From positions 6,696,001 to 6,760,000 of the forward strand of contig NZ_CP018620.1 in NCBI RefSeq assembly GCF_001908275.1: a DNA stretch of 64,000 nt. Reading direction: 5' to 3'. Position numbers and translations under genes: made by a program. The DNA comes from Paenibacillus xylanexedens (lineage in GTDB: Bacteria > Bacillota > Bacilli > Paenibacillales > Paenibacillaceae). The notes under the pieces are model-generated. The model did no database searches, was not told the origin of the DNA, and worked only from the letters and a program-made list of their open reading frames with translations. Shown piece after piece: positions 9,484 through 18,156 of this stretch (its first letter is position 1; each line of letters begins with the position of its first letter).

Positions 9484-10635
9484 TCAACTTGGTTTTGTAG
9501 TCAACCTGAAGGAAACAAGGGCAATCGCCAACGCCAACAGCAGGACCATACCACCAATCCACCCCAAATTTTGAACGGAATTGTATTTCACAACTACACC
9601 TCCAAATCCGGCACCGAAAGTCATACCTATGTTCATTACTGCCGTATTGTAACTCAGGACTGTTTCAGAAGACTGTGGTCTCAATGTTATCAAATAGAAC
9701 TGATTCGCGGGCGTTGTTATCCAGGCAGCTGTGCCCCAAATCATGATGGTCAGAAGAATACCTATTGTGGAACCTGCTGTGATTGGCAAAATAAACAGGG
9801 CACCAGCATGAATAATCAAACTGATTGGAATCGTGCGAACAGGTCCCCATCGATCTACCGCATAGCCGCCAAGACGGGAACCTATGAATGCAAATACACC
9901 CAATACAAGTAACGCCGTACTAATCATTTCTATTGAAAAATCGGCTACTGAACTTAAAAGTGGAGCGATATAAGCAAATACCATGGTGTAACCCAGAATC
10001 CAGAAAACAGTCGTCAATAATCCGGTGATAACCTTTTTATCTTTGATAATCAATAATTGTTTCTTCAGGGAGAGAGACGGGTTACCCTCCATTCGAGGAA
10101 TAAATCTGTACAACAGCATGAAATTAATAAATGCGATAATTGCAATCATGATATAAACATAGTGCCAATCCATGTAGGCAGCAATGAAGGTACCAATCGG
10201 CACTCCTAATACCAATGAAACGGTGAATCCTGTGATGACAGTTGCAATGGCACTACCCTGTTTGCCAGCAGGAGCTAGCCTTGCAGCATAGTTCGTGGCT
10301 AGGACAAAATACAGACCACCACTCATGGCCAATACGATGCGTGAGAACATAAGCATGCCGAAGTTCAAACTGAAGAATGCAATGATATTTCCCAAGATAA
10401 AAATAAGCATGGAATACAGAAGTACTTTTTTACGTTGTAACTTGGAAGTCAGCATGACCAGAGCCCAGGCACCCAATGCATGAGATAGTGCATATACGGT
10501 GACCAATTGTCCCGCTATTGAGATCGAAACCTGTAAATCGCGGGCGATGATATCTAAAACGCCAGATACGACAAATTCGGCTGTTCCCACAACAAAGGCT
10601 CCTAAAGCCAATAAATAGATAATAAATGAATTCAT
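9484..10635 (-). CDS. MFS transporter of the DHA1 / AraJ-YdhP type
   Basis: The product has 383 residues and twelve predicted membrane helices. The first, GAFVVGTAEFVVSGVL, is typical of DHA1 drug or sugar-efflux permeases. The conserved loop between helices 2 and 3 is degenerate (LTSKLQRKKVL), and there is a glycine-rich helix 5 (ITGFTVSLVLGVPIGTF). AAAGGAG stands six bases before the ATG. It lies directly downstream of an Rrf2 regulator with a perfect palindrome between them, so it is probably the regulated target. The substrate is unknown; proton-driven export of small molecules is the family role. Confidence 0.88.
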   Translation of the reverse strand: MNSFIIYLLALGAFVVGTAEFVVSGVLDIIARDLQVSISIAGQLVTVYALSHALGAWALVMLTSKLQRKKVLLYSMLIFILGNIIAFFSLNFGMLMFSRIVLAMSGGLYFVLATNYAARLAPAGKQGSAIATVITGFTVSLVLGVPIGTFIAAYMDWHYVYIMIAIIAFINFMLLYRFIPRMEGNPSLSLKKQLLIIKDKKVITGLLTTVFWILGYTMVFAYIAPLLSSVADFSIEMISTALLVLGVFAFIGSRLGGYAVDRWGPVRTIPISLIIHAGALFILPITAGSTIGILLTIMIWGTAAWITTPANQFYLITLRPQSSETVLSYNTAVMNIGMTFGAGFGGVVVKYNSVQNLGWIGGMVLLLALAIALVSFRLTTKPS

Positions 10636-10698
10636 TTCAGTCTCCTTTATTCAAAAGAATAGTGTGTGAAATCTTCTGGATATATTCGTTTGTTAAAA

Positions 10699-10738
10699 TT
10701 TATAATAGATATAAAAGACAAATTATATCTATTATAAA
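10699..10738. promoter_or_regulatory. Perfect 16-bp palindrome, probable Rrf2 operator upstream of the MFS gene
   Basis: The arms TTTATAATAGATATAA (10699-10714) and its exact complement (10723-10738) are separated by eight bases. The site is AT-rich and lies 64 bases before the transporter start, just past the Rrf2 stop. A TAATAGAT half-site recurs at about 11177, upstream of the rrf2-like gene itself. That pattern is consistent with autoregulation plus control of the transporter. It could alternatively be a weak hairpin terminator, but it lacks a G/C core. Confidence 0.6.
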
Positions 10739-10751
10739 TACAAAAAAATAC

Positions 10752-11153
10752 TTAATGCATCATTGATATTTTACCGGCAATCGAAGATAATTTTCGATTT
10801 TTAAACACTTCTTCCATCTGTCCTTCGGCAGTGATCATGGTTTCTTGAATTAAGCATCCCTGTTTATGATGACAGCAATCAAACAGAGAGGTTGTACCCT
10901 CAATCGCCTGTATGATGTCCAAAAACGTAAGATCCTCCCACTTCTCCTGAAGTGTATACCCGCCTTGGGCACCAGATGACGAATGAATCATCCCCTCTTT
11001 CGTCAATTTGGTTAAAATCTTGGACAGATAGGTGGGTGAAACATTCTGCCACTTTGAAAGCTGCTGCACACCCACAGGTTTATCTGAATTGGATGCCGCA
11101 AGAAAAAGCATCGTGTGCAGGGCGTAATTGGTAGCTTTGGAATACTTCATCAT
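10752..11153 (-). CDS. Rrf2-family transcriptional regulator
   Basis: The product has 133 residues with the Rrf2 winged helix (YALHTMLFLA, then VSPTYLSKILTKLTKEGMI, and the wing GAQGGYTL). Three cysteines, Cys93, Cys94 and Cys100, lie in the dimerisation/sensor segment. Rrf2 proteins sense Fe-S clusters, NO, thiols or small molecules through cysteines in this area. The adjacent Cys-Cys spacing here is not the exact IscR or NsrR pattern, so a thiol or electrophile sensor is equally possible. GAGGGG precedes the ATG. The gene is probably co-regulated with the transporter downstream. Confidence 0.88.
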   Translation of the reverse strand: MMKYSKATNYALHTMLFLAASNSDKPVGVQQLSKWQNVSPTYLSKILTKLTKEGMIHSSSGAQGGYTLQEKWEDLTFLDIIQAIEGTTSLFDCCHHKQGCLIQETMITAEGQMEEVFKNRKLSSIAGKISMMH

Positions 11154-11333
11154 CTCATTCCCCTCTAATAAAAGACTTAATAGATCTACAATAACTCCTT
11201 TAATGCAATTACGTCAATAACCCCCTCTCATAAAAGTGGCACATTGCGTCCACTCCTTCATCAGAGGAGGCTCTTGTTACAAACAACTGTTCCAGCAATA
11301 TCTATACCTACAGTTCCAATCTAAATGCATGCT

Positions 11334-13475
11334 TTAGGCATTTTCCAATACGTTATCCTTCTCCAAATCTTTAAAGTATCGATCGTTATATAACATGCTT
11401 GGATGTGTTGGATGATAGGCGAGTGCGATATCATTATGTTCCCGGGCCTTGGCACGGTTACCCATCCGGTCATAACACACACATAGTTGCAGATGCGGCA
11501 TCCAGGTCCAGGCTGCTTCATTCAGCACTACCATAGGGTCATCAGGACGTACAGCACGAGTCGCCTGTTCGTACCAGAACAGGGCCTTGCGATAATCTTC
11601 ACGGTCGGCAAAATAACCACCCAATCGACAGCAAATCTCGGCTCTTGGCAAATCATAGGCAAATGATCGGAACAACGCCGTGACTTCCTGTTCCGGATGT
11701 TCAAGTGCAGCTTCACAATCCGCAATTTTCTGGCAAGCAGCGATCTGATCTTCCACCCATCCCAGCCCGGTATCCAGAAACTTCTCATAGTACTTCACCG
11801 CATCCCCATGCTGTCCATGGTCCTTCAGTTCATTACCGAAGTAGTACAAGTCACGCGGCCCGAATTCTTCTCCGGCCTGTTCCCTTTTGCGATAGATCCG
11901 CAGATTCCGATCGGTATACTCCTTATCTTTCTTGTGGGTAACCGCTATATCACTATGCAGCAGATTGCCCGCTACAGCCAGATATTCATGCACTGCCCCA
12001 ATCCAGCGAAATTGCCGATCCCGACGCACCAGACGATTCCGGCGCAGGCTGTAGGCTACCTTGCCATCTGCTGTGAATGACAGATTGTAATCCATCGTCA
12101 CACTATCAACATCCGGGTCCAGCGAACGTTTCAAGGCGATCAGTTTCGCTCGATCTTCCGGTTCGAACACATCGTCGGCATCCAGCCACAGAATATATTC
12201 ACTCTTTGCCTGATCGAAAGCATAGTTGCGTGCTGCTGCAAAGTCATCCACCCATTCAAAATCAACGATACGATCCGTATATCTGGAAGCGATCTGACGA
12301 GTACGATCCGTCGAACCGGTATCCACGATTACAATCTCATCGGCAATGCCGTTGACCGAGTCCAGACATCTGGCGAGGGAAGCTTCTTCATTTTTCACAA
12401 TCATACACAAGGTAATACTGATCGTCTCCTCCCCTCGTCTGGCCCTGCGATTAAATGCAGATACCCCCGGCAGTTCGGACAAACGATAGATGTGGTATGC
12501 GGGGAAATGAGTATCAACGAATAAACGAAAACCCAGTGCCTGAGCACGGATGCAGAAATGACGATCTTCGCCCCAGAAGGATACATTGGGAATCTGGTCA
12601 TATGAAGCTCCTGCTGCCAGAACATTTTTGCGAATAAGAGTACATGCCCCTAGCCCTCCAACTTCATAACAACCCGGGATCCGCAGTTGAGTTAGAAAAG
12701 CAGTCGCTTGCGTGCCCTCGTCCTCCGTCTCGGTTCCGTCTAATGTTTTTCCACCGCGGCGAAACAAAGCATACTCATCTTGCAGCCATACCTGCGGCAT
12801 TTCCCTGGCATCCGGCTGCCAGCGGGTCCAAAAGATATTGGATACAATGTCTTTGCCACTCGATACAAGTTGCTCCAGCGTCCGCGGATGCAGCACCAAG
12901 TCAGAATCAATCAGGAAAACTGCATCGTAGTGATTGTCGCGTGCATATTGCAATATGCGATTTTTCAAACCGGCTACACGCCAAATCTGCTCATCCTGCC
13001 AATAGTGTCCTCCCTCATCCTTGGTGTACACCCCTTTGTTGTCAGAACTACCACTACCATGTTCATCTGGTTGAATAACCGTCCCCTCATGCTGAAGCAC
13101 AAATTCACGCAATATATTTGATGCGGCTTCTTCCACGTTATCGTCAACAAACAAATAATCCGTCTCCACTGTTGTTCGTTCCAGTGCATGCAGAGAATCC
13201 AGAAATTCACGGAGCACCGGCGTTGTCTGGCGAATCGGGCTGGCGATCAGTATTCTTTCCTGGCCAGGCGCTTCAAGCGTTTCCGATTGGCGGGTTTCCA
13301 GCAATTTATCAGAATGTCTGGGCGGTCGATGATTACTCTGGCTCTCTTTCTGATTCTCATTTGCGCTCTCATGTTGCTTCTCATTCTGATTCTCTTTCTC
13401 TTGGGAATTCTGCTCTACTTGAGGTTTGTATTCTTCTTGCGATTTACGTAACGGGTCTTTCTTCAACGTGCTCAC
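11334..13475 (-). CDS. Multidomain glycosyltransferase: N-terminal GT, central GT2, C-terminal TPR
   Basis: The product has about 713 residues. The open frame extends to 13625, but that overlaps the upstream gene. The GTG at 13475 has AAGGAG six bases upstream; a TTG at 13466 is also possible. The first ~70 residues are a highly charged Gln/Glu/Asn/Lys-rich linker. Residues about 80-330 form a glycosyltransferase domain with a Phe-Leu-Ile-Asp-Ser-Asp acidic motif and a late GEDRHFCIRA. A classical GT2 domain follows (ITLCMIVKNEEASLARCL, then VDTGSTDRT and the DXD motif LDADD). The last 170 residues are TPR-like helices. The gene follows another GT2 gene with an 11-base gap. Protein or S-layer glycosylation, or exopolysaccharide assembly, is inferred only from the family. 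Confidence 0.82.
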   Translation of the reverse strand: MSTLKKDPLRKSQEEYKPQVEQNSQEKENQNEKQHESANENQKESQSNHRPPRHSDKLLETRQSETLEAPGQERILIASPIRQTTPVLREFLDSLHALERTTVETDYLFVDDNVEEAASNILREFVLQHEGTVIQPDEHGSGSSDNKGVYTKDEGGHYWQDEQIWRVAGLKNRILQYARDNHYDAVFLIDSDLVLHPRTLEQLVSSGKDIVSNIFWTRWQPDAREMPQVWLQDEYALFRRGGKTLDGTETEDEGTQATAFLTQLRIPGCYEVGGLGACTLIRKNVLAAGASYDQIPNVSFWGEDRHFCIRAQALGFRLFVDTHFPAYHIYRLSELPGVSAFNRRARRGEETISITLCMIVKNEEASLARCLDSVNGIADEIVIVDTGSTDRTRQIASRYTDRIVDFEWVDDFAAARNYAFDQAKSEYILWLDADDVFEPEDRAKLIALKRSLDPDVDSVTMDYNLSFTADGKVAYSLRRNRLVRRDRQFRWIGAVHEYLAVAGNLLHSDIAVTHKKDKEYTDRNLRIYRKREQAGEEFGPRDLYYFGNELKDHGQHGDAVKYYEKFLDTGLGWVEDQIAACQKIADCEAALEHPEQEVTALFRSFAYDLPRAEICCRLGGYFADREDYRKALFWYEQATRAVRPDDPMVVLNEAAWTWMPHLQLCVCYDRMGNRAKAREHNDIALAYHPTHPSMLYNDRYFKDLEKDNVLENA

Positions 13476-13485
13476 TCCCCTCTCC

Positions 13486-14202
13486 TTATTCGAACCATGC
13501 CAACAGTCGTGGCTCTTGATCCAATATCGATTCGTACTGTTCCTTCCAACCGTATCTTGCTTCAGGGTCCAGTGCTTGATAGCGCTCATATTTGCGGATA
13601 CGGTCTTCTTCCCGCGCCCAACCATAGTGCTTCACCCGGGGAGCATGACATCCATAGGACCAATGCTGGATCGTTAACGGAAAACGACCACAATGCTGGG
13701 GTGTCTCCTTCCATTCATAGCTCATCCCCGGGTGATAACGAATCAGAAATGGCCGATAATACGCATGCGCCTGCCAGAACTCATCTTCTCGGTAATGCGT
13801 CTCACTCCACATATCAAACAATCTGAAATAGATCGCATCTTCATTGCCACTGAGCAGCAGATCCCGTACCACCCCAAAGTCACTGGTTAGAATCTCATCC
13901 GCATCCAGATTCAAAATCCACTCCGGATCGGTTGCCACCGTCTCTTCCCATTGTTGTTTTCTCAGGCTTACCTCGTCTGCAAAACGTGAAGCTGCATTCT
14001 CCACTAATACGAGTGGAATACCGTCCAGAAGTTCCCTGCACAGTGCGACCGTTCCATCCGTGCTTCCGTCATCAATGATTACTGCGCGATCAATCCAGGG
14101 ACGATGTCTCTCCAGTGCCTGCCTGAGATAACGATTCTCTTCATTACGAACGATCATCGACAAGGTAATATGTGGTCTTCCATGTTCCTCATGTCCATCC
14201 AA
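13486..14202 (-). CDS. Family 2 glycosyltransferase
   Basis: The product has 238 residues with a GT-A fold: ITLSMIVRNEENRYL at the start, IDDGSTDGT and the DXD-type metal site LDADE. No membrane segment is visible, so it probably works at the cytoplasmic face. An AAGGGGG precedes the start. It is coupled to the multidomain transferase downstream and likely forms a two-gene glycosylation unit. The donor and acceptor are not evident. Confidence 0.87.
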   Translation of the reverse strand: MDGHEEHGRPHITLSMIVRNEENRYLRQALERHRPWIDRAVIIDDGSTDGTVALCRELLDGIPLVLVENAASRFADEVSLRKQQWEETVATDPEWILNLDADEILTSDFGVVRDLLLSGNEDAIYFRLFDMWSETHYREDEFWQAHAYYRPFLIRYHPGMSYEWKETPQHCGRFPLTIQHWSYGCHAPRVKHYGWAREEDRIRKYERYQALDPEARYGWKEQYESILDQEPRLLAWFE

Positions 14203-14354
14203 AGCTTCACCCCCTTGCTCAAACTTCTACCTATTAAAATGTCGGGCACATGATGCCTGGACGAATCACAATCCTCTATTTCCAATCTATGCAGAGCCTG
14301 AATGCGGATATGCAGGCCGAGTAAACCTTTCATGGGGTTAATCTTGATGAACGA

Positions 14355-14386
14355 CAAAAAAGCACCCGCCTTCGCGGATGCTTTTA
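14355..14386 (-). terminator. Terminator of xylB
   Basis: The 12-bp arms AAAAGCACCCGC and GCGGATGCTTTT have a four-base loop, one wobble, and flanking A/T runs. The site lies about 40 bases past the xylB stop. Confidence 0.85.
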
Positions 14387-14423
14387 AATGTAATCACAAG
14401 ATTAATGTAGTGAAATAAATGAA

Positions 14424-15917
14424 TTAACGGTATTCAGACAAACGATCATTGAGACTACGTGTCTGTCCATAGACTTCCTGGTACAGCGCGAACAGTCCAT
14501 CATAGACGGCAACCGTTTCCGGGTTCGGCTCATAGGACTTCGATGGACGAATAAACGCTGTTGCACATTCTTGCAAGGATGGGAACCAGCCACAGCCATA
14601 GGCAGCCAGCATCGCTGCACCCATCGCAGGACCCTGTTCGCTCTCCAACTTCACAATCGTGGCGTTAAAGACATCCGCCTGCATTTGCAACCAGGCTTCG
14701 TTCTTGGCACCACCACCAATGGAGATGACTTCATTGACGGTTTTGCCTGCACCACGCAGAATATCAATAGACTCGCGTAGTGAGAAGGTAATGCCCTCCA
14801 TCACCGCACGTCCAAAGTGCTCCAGCTTGTGTCCTGCATCCATACCGATGAAACTGCCACGGATATTCGCATCGGGATGAGGGGTACGCTCCCCAACGAT
14901 ATATGGCGTGAACAACAATCCGTTGCTGCCCGCCGGGATCTGATCAATGCCCTGCAAGAGCACATCAAATGATTTGTCCGCTGCAAACGTATCCTTGAAC
15001 CAGGACAGGCTATATCCTGCGGCAAGCGTTACACCCATAATATAGAAGGCATCTTTCTCCCCGTGATTGAAAAAGTGTACTTTGCCTTCGAAGTCGAGAT
15101 CTTTACGCTCTTCATAGGAAAGCACAACCCCGGACGTTCCGATGCTGCACATCGTCTGTCCTTCACTCAGAATGCCTGCGCCAATGGCACCGCATGCATT
15201 GTCCGCGCCACCTGCGTATACTTTCGTCGCAGTCGCCAGCCCCGTTTGATCCGCAATCTCAGGTAGCAACGTGCCCACTTCCTCAAACGATTCCACAAGA
15301 CGTGGACAAAGGGAGATTGGTAGCTCGAATGCTTCTGCAATCTCTTTGCTCCATTGCTTGCCTGCAACGTCTAGCAGCAAAGTTCCCGCTGCATCCGAAT
15401 AATCCATAGCGTAATCCCCTGTCAGGCGATAACGCACGTAGTCTTTCGGCAATAGGAACAAGGATGCTTGCTCTAACAATTCAGGCTCGTTCTCCTGAAC
15501 CCACAAAATTTTTGGCAAGGTAAAGCCTTCCAGTGCACGGTTCCGGGCAATGCTTAACAGCTTGCCTTCCAGTACTTTTTCGATCCGGCGGCACTGAGCC
15601 GTTGTGCGTGTATCGTTCCACAGGATTGCATTCCGCAGCGGTTTGCCTTCAGCATCCACCAACACCAGTCCGTGCATCTGACCGGAGAAGCTCAATCCTT
15701 CGATTTCCGAAGGCTGCACGCCAGACACTTCGAGCAATTTACGCAAGGAAACAATTGTTTGCTCTACCCAATCTTCGGGATTTTGTTCACTGTATCCAGC
15801 CTTGGGCTGGTACAACGGATATGCCTCGGATGCTTCAAATGCCACTTTTCCTTCACGATTGACCAACACGGTTTTGACCGCACTGGTTCCCAGATCGACA
15901 CCAATTACGTAACTCAT
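14424..15917 (-). CDS. xylB: Xylulokinase
   Basis: The product has 497 residues and is a FGGY-family kinase that phosphorylates D-xylulose to xylulose-5-phosphate. It shows the N-terminal phosphate loop GVDLGTSAVKT, the substrate motif MHGLV near residue 82, the catalytic Asp239 in GGADNACGAIGAG and the FGGY signature GGGAKNEAWLQMQADV. GAGAGGAGTT precedes the ATG. It follows xylA in the same direction, but about 700 bases with a terminator and two repeat copies separate them. Expression from its own promoter is therefore likely. No xyl operator is visible directly upstream. Confidence 0.96.
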   Translation of the reverse strand: MSYVIGVDLGTSAVKTVLVNREGKVAFEASEAYPLYQPKAGYSEQNPEDWVEQTIVSLRKLLEVSGVQPSEIEGLSFSGQMHGLVLVDAEGKPLRNAILWNDTRTTAQCRRIEKVLEGKLLSIARNRALEGFTLPKILWVQENEPELLEQASLFLLPKDYVRYRLTGDYAMDYSDAAGTLLLDVAGKQWSKEIAEAFELPISLCPRLVESFEEVGTLLPEIADQTGLATATKVYAGGADNACGAIGAGILSEGQTMCSIGTSGVVLSYEERKDLDFEGKVHFFNHGEKDAFYIMGVTLAAGYSLSWFKDTFAADKSFDVLLQGIDQIPAGSNGLLFTPYIVGERTPHPDANIRGSFIGMDAGHKLEHFGRAVMEGITFSLRESIDILRGAGKTVNEVISIGGGAKNEAWLQMQADVFNATIVKLESEQGPAMGAAMLAAYGCGWFPSLQECATAFIRPSKSYEPNPETVAVYDGLFALYQEVYGQTRSLNDRLSEYR

Positions 15918-15947
15918 AGGTTAACTCCTCTCGTTTGTAACAGGATT

Positions 15948-16142
15948 GTATAAATGAAACCCTAATGCTCATGTGGTCACTCCGTGATCAGAAAACCCTC
16001 AGATCGCCGTTACCCCCAGATTTCCTTTATACCCCTTAGCAAGGGTGAAATCCGGGGATAAATGCGACCGCTTTGCTTCCTCGGGTCCTTTCTGCTCACT
16101 TCGTTCTGCATGTACCATCTTAGACAAACATTTATATCAAAA
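15948..16142. repeat. Intergenic repeat family, copy A (xylA-xylB gap)
   Basis: This copy starts at ATAAATGAAACCC and ends near ATTTATATCAAAA. The ends are partly inverted (ATAAATG...CTAA on one side and the complement on the other). The interior folds into a hairpin TGGTCAC/GTGATCA and a long stem CCCCAGATTTC/GAAATCCGGGG that encloses a second hairpin, CCCTT/AAGGG. The core is repeated almost exactly 260 bases further on, and again, more diverged, at 56040-56236. Confidence 0.8.
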
Positions 16143-16205
16143 CAGTAAAAACATACTCGTTTTTGTAGCGAAAAGATTGATCCAATGACCTTGATTCGTC
16201 ATTGG

Positions 16206-16438
16206 TTATAAATGAAACCTGATGCTCATGTGGTCACTTCGTGATCAGAAAACCCTCAGTTCGCCGTTACCCCCAGATTTCCTTTATACCCTTTAGCAAG
16301 GGAGAAATCCGGGGATAAGCCTATGCTTCCGAAGCCAGCTTTCTTTCAGAAAGCTCTTAGCGAACGCTTCACTTCCTCGGGTCCTTTCTGCTCACTTCGT
16401 TCTGCATGTACCATCTTAGACAAACATTTATATCAAAA
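16206..16438. repeat. Intergenic repeat family, copy B (tandem with copy A)
   Basis: This copy has the same start (ATAAATGAAACC), the same hairpins and the same end (GACAAACATTTATATCAAAA) as copy A. It carries about 40 extra bases after the central stem, themselves able to form GAAGCC.../AGCTTTC...GAAAGCT hairpins. The near identity to copy A suggests a recent tandem duplication or gene conversion. Confidence 0.8.
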
Positions 16439-16465
16439 ATTTAAAAACCGCGTTATTTGTTTAAT

Positions 16466-16510
16466 CAAAAAACCGCCCCCGTCTTCCCAAGGGAAAGTCG
16501 GGGACGGTCC
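16466..16510 (-). terminator. Terminator of xylA
   Basis: The strong stem ACCGCCCCCGTCTTCCC / GGGAAAGTCGGGGACGGT has two mismatches and is followed on the minus strand by TTTTTTGATT. It lies about 135 bases after the xylA stop, between xylA and the tandem repeats. Confidence 0.85.
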
Positions 16511-16641
16511 GAATGTCATGCTTGTTCAGGCGTTCCATGGTACAAGCTAATCTTGTGCATAGGCTAGTTTGGATACTAATGTCCAACCACATTTGAGTAA
16601 CCATCGGTGGTCGACGTGCACCAACCCTGCCTAATCCGCTA

Positions 16642-17958
16642 TTAGTCAGCCAGAATGTACTGGTTAAGTTGTGCTCTCAGCAATTCCTGACGTCCGGATT
16701 GGTTTTTGCGTGGGCTTTCATTGTTGAGCGCGTACTCAGCAAGGGAAGCCAGTGTTGCTTTACCTGCAACCACATCTGCACCAATACCTTCGCTGAAGCT
16801 GCTGTAACGTTTTTCGATGAAGTCATCGAATACGCGATCATCGATCAATTTCGCTGCCACTTTCAGACCTTTTGCATACGTGTCCATACCTGCGATGTGT
16901 GCCAGGAACAGATCGTCAGCTTCGAAGGAACCACGACGTACTTTCGCGTCAAAGTTCACACCACCACGTCCGATACCGCCGTTTTTCAATACTTCATACA
17001 TTGTCAACGTAGCATCGTACATATCAACCGGGAACTCGTCCGTATCCCAACCGATCAACATGTCGCCTTGGTTTGCATCGAGGGAACCGAGCATGCCGTT
17101 TGTACGAGCAACGCGGATTTCGTGATCAAATGTGTGACCAGCCAGTGTAGCATGGTTTGCTTCCAGGTTGAGTTTGAAGTGTTTGTCCAAACCGTATTTT
17201 TGCAAGAAAGCAATGGAAGTTGCTGCATCATAATCATATTGGTGTTTCGTTGGCTCTTTTGGTTTAGGCTCGATCAGGAATTGTGCGTCAAAGCCAATTT
17301 CCTTCGCGTAGTCTACAGCCATGTGGAACATGCGAGCAATGTTGTCTTGCTCCAGTTGCATGTCTGTGTTCAGCAATGTGTCGTAACCTTCACGACCGCC
17401 CCAGAATACATAGTTTTCAGCGCCCAGGCGTTTACCCACTTCCAGACCTTTTTTGATCTGTGCTGCAGCGTGAGCATACACGTCTGCGTTGCAAGTGGAT
17501 GCTGCACCAAACATGAAGCGTGGGTTCGAGAACATGTTCGCCGTGTTCCAGAGCAGTTTTTTGCCGCTGGATTTCATGTGATCTTCAATCAGATCAACAA
17601 TGGTATCAATGTTGCTGTAGAACTCACGCAGGTTGTTGCCTTCTGGTGCAATGTCCACATCGTGGAAACAGAAGAACGGGAGATTCATTTTTTCCAAAAA
17701 TTCAAATGCCGCTTCCACGCGTACTTTCGCGAGGTCCAGACCCGAGTATTTATCCCACGAACGAACAGCTGTCTCCGCACCAAACGGATCACTGCCGCCT
17801 GCAGTTAATGTATGCCAGTAAGCCATGCCAAAACGGAAATGTTCTTCCATCGATTTGCCAGCTACCACTTCTTCCGGATTATAATGTTTAAAAGCAAAAG
17901 GATTCTTGGAATCTTTACCTTCGAATGCAATTTTATTAACGGATTCAAAATAGGCCAT
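16642..17958 (-). CDS. xylA: Xylose isomerase
   Basis: The product has 438 residues and interconverts D-xylose and D-xylulose in the cytoplasm. It shows the catalytic His99 and Asp102 in FCFHDVD, the metal-binding segment [12 protein letters not shown] and the VFWGGREGY signature. The length is normal for the class II (Bacillus-type) enzymes. The start is preceded by GGAGGCATTTTACAC. The gene is divergent from xylR, with a palindromic xyl operator over its promoter and a CcpA-like site between promoter and start codon. Confidence 0.97.
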   Translation of the reverse strand: MAYFESVNKIAFEGKDSKNPFAFKHYNPEEVVAGKSMEEHFRFGMAYWHTLTAGGSDPFGAETAVRSWDKYSGLDLAKVRVEAAFEFLEKMNLPFFCFHDVDIAPEGNNLREFYSNIDTIVDLIEDHMKSSGKKLLWNTANMFSNPRFMFGAASTCNADVYAHAAAQIKKGLEVGKRLGAENYVFWGGREGYDTLLNTDMQLEQDNIARMFHMAVDYAKEIGFDAQFLIEPKPKEPTKHQYDYDAATSIAFLQKYGLDKHFKLNLEANHATLAGHTFDHEIRVARTNGMLGSLDANQGDMLIGWDTDEFPVDMYDATLTMYEVLKNGGIGRGGVNFDAKVRRGSFEADDLFLAHIAGMDTYAKGLKVAAKLIDDRVFDDFIEKRYSSFSEGIGADVVAGKATLASLAEYALNNESPRKNQSGRQELLRAQLNQYILAD

Positions 17959-17985
17959 GTGTAAAATGCCTCCTCAATAGTTTTA

Positions 17986-17999
17986 AGAAATCGTTTACA
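17986..17999 (-). promoter_or_regulatory. CcpA-like cre site of xylA
   Basis: On the minus strand the site reads TGTAAACGATTTCT. It fits the degenerate cre consensus WTGNAANCGNWNNCW except at its last position. It lies between the xylA promoter and start codon, where carbon catabolite repression of xyl genes usually acts. Confidence 0.75.
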
Positions 18000-18022
18000 C
18001 CGTTATCCTATCACATCGAATA

Positions 18023-18049
18023 TACTTTGTCTATTGGTTAAACAAAGTA
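18023..18049. promoter_or_regulatory. xylO-type operator (XylR binding site)
   Basis: The arms TACTTTGT (18023-18030) and ACAAAGTA (18042-18049) are exact complements with an 11-base spacer. The site overlaps the probable xylA -35/-10 region and lies in the divergent xylA-xylR gap. The arm resembles the TTTGTT-type half-sites known for Gram-positive XylR repressors. Confidence 0.75.
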
Positions 18050-18058
18050 AAATAAAAT

Positions 18059-18088
18059 TGTTTTTTACATGGTTGTTTACGCTATAAT
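18059..18088 (+). promoter_or_regulatory. Probable sigma-A promoter of xylR
   Basis: A TTGTTT -35-like hexamer (18059-18064) and a perfect TATAAT (18083-18088) are separated by 18 bases. They lie about 70 bases before the xylR start. Confidence 0.55.
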
Positions 18089-18156
18089 AGTCGAATAACT
18101 TGTTTCGGATGTGGGTCAGAACCCTTTTATCAGAAGAATAGGAGTGCCTTAACCAT

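Noticed and set aside
15948..16438. Tandem repeats as a CRISPR array
   Set aside because: The units are about 200 bases with palindromic interiors; there are only two, and no spacers or cas genes.
16323..16550. 75-codon frame on plus
   Set aside because: It runs across repeat copy B and the xylA terminator and has no ribosome site.
16669..17808. 379-codon frame on plus antisense to xylA
   Set aside because: It is the mirror frame of xylA, whose active-site motifs are intact. Long antisense frames are common opposite such codon usage.
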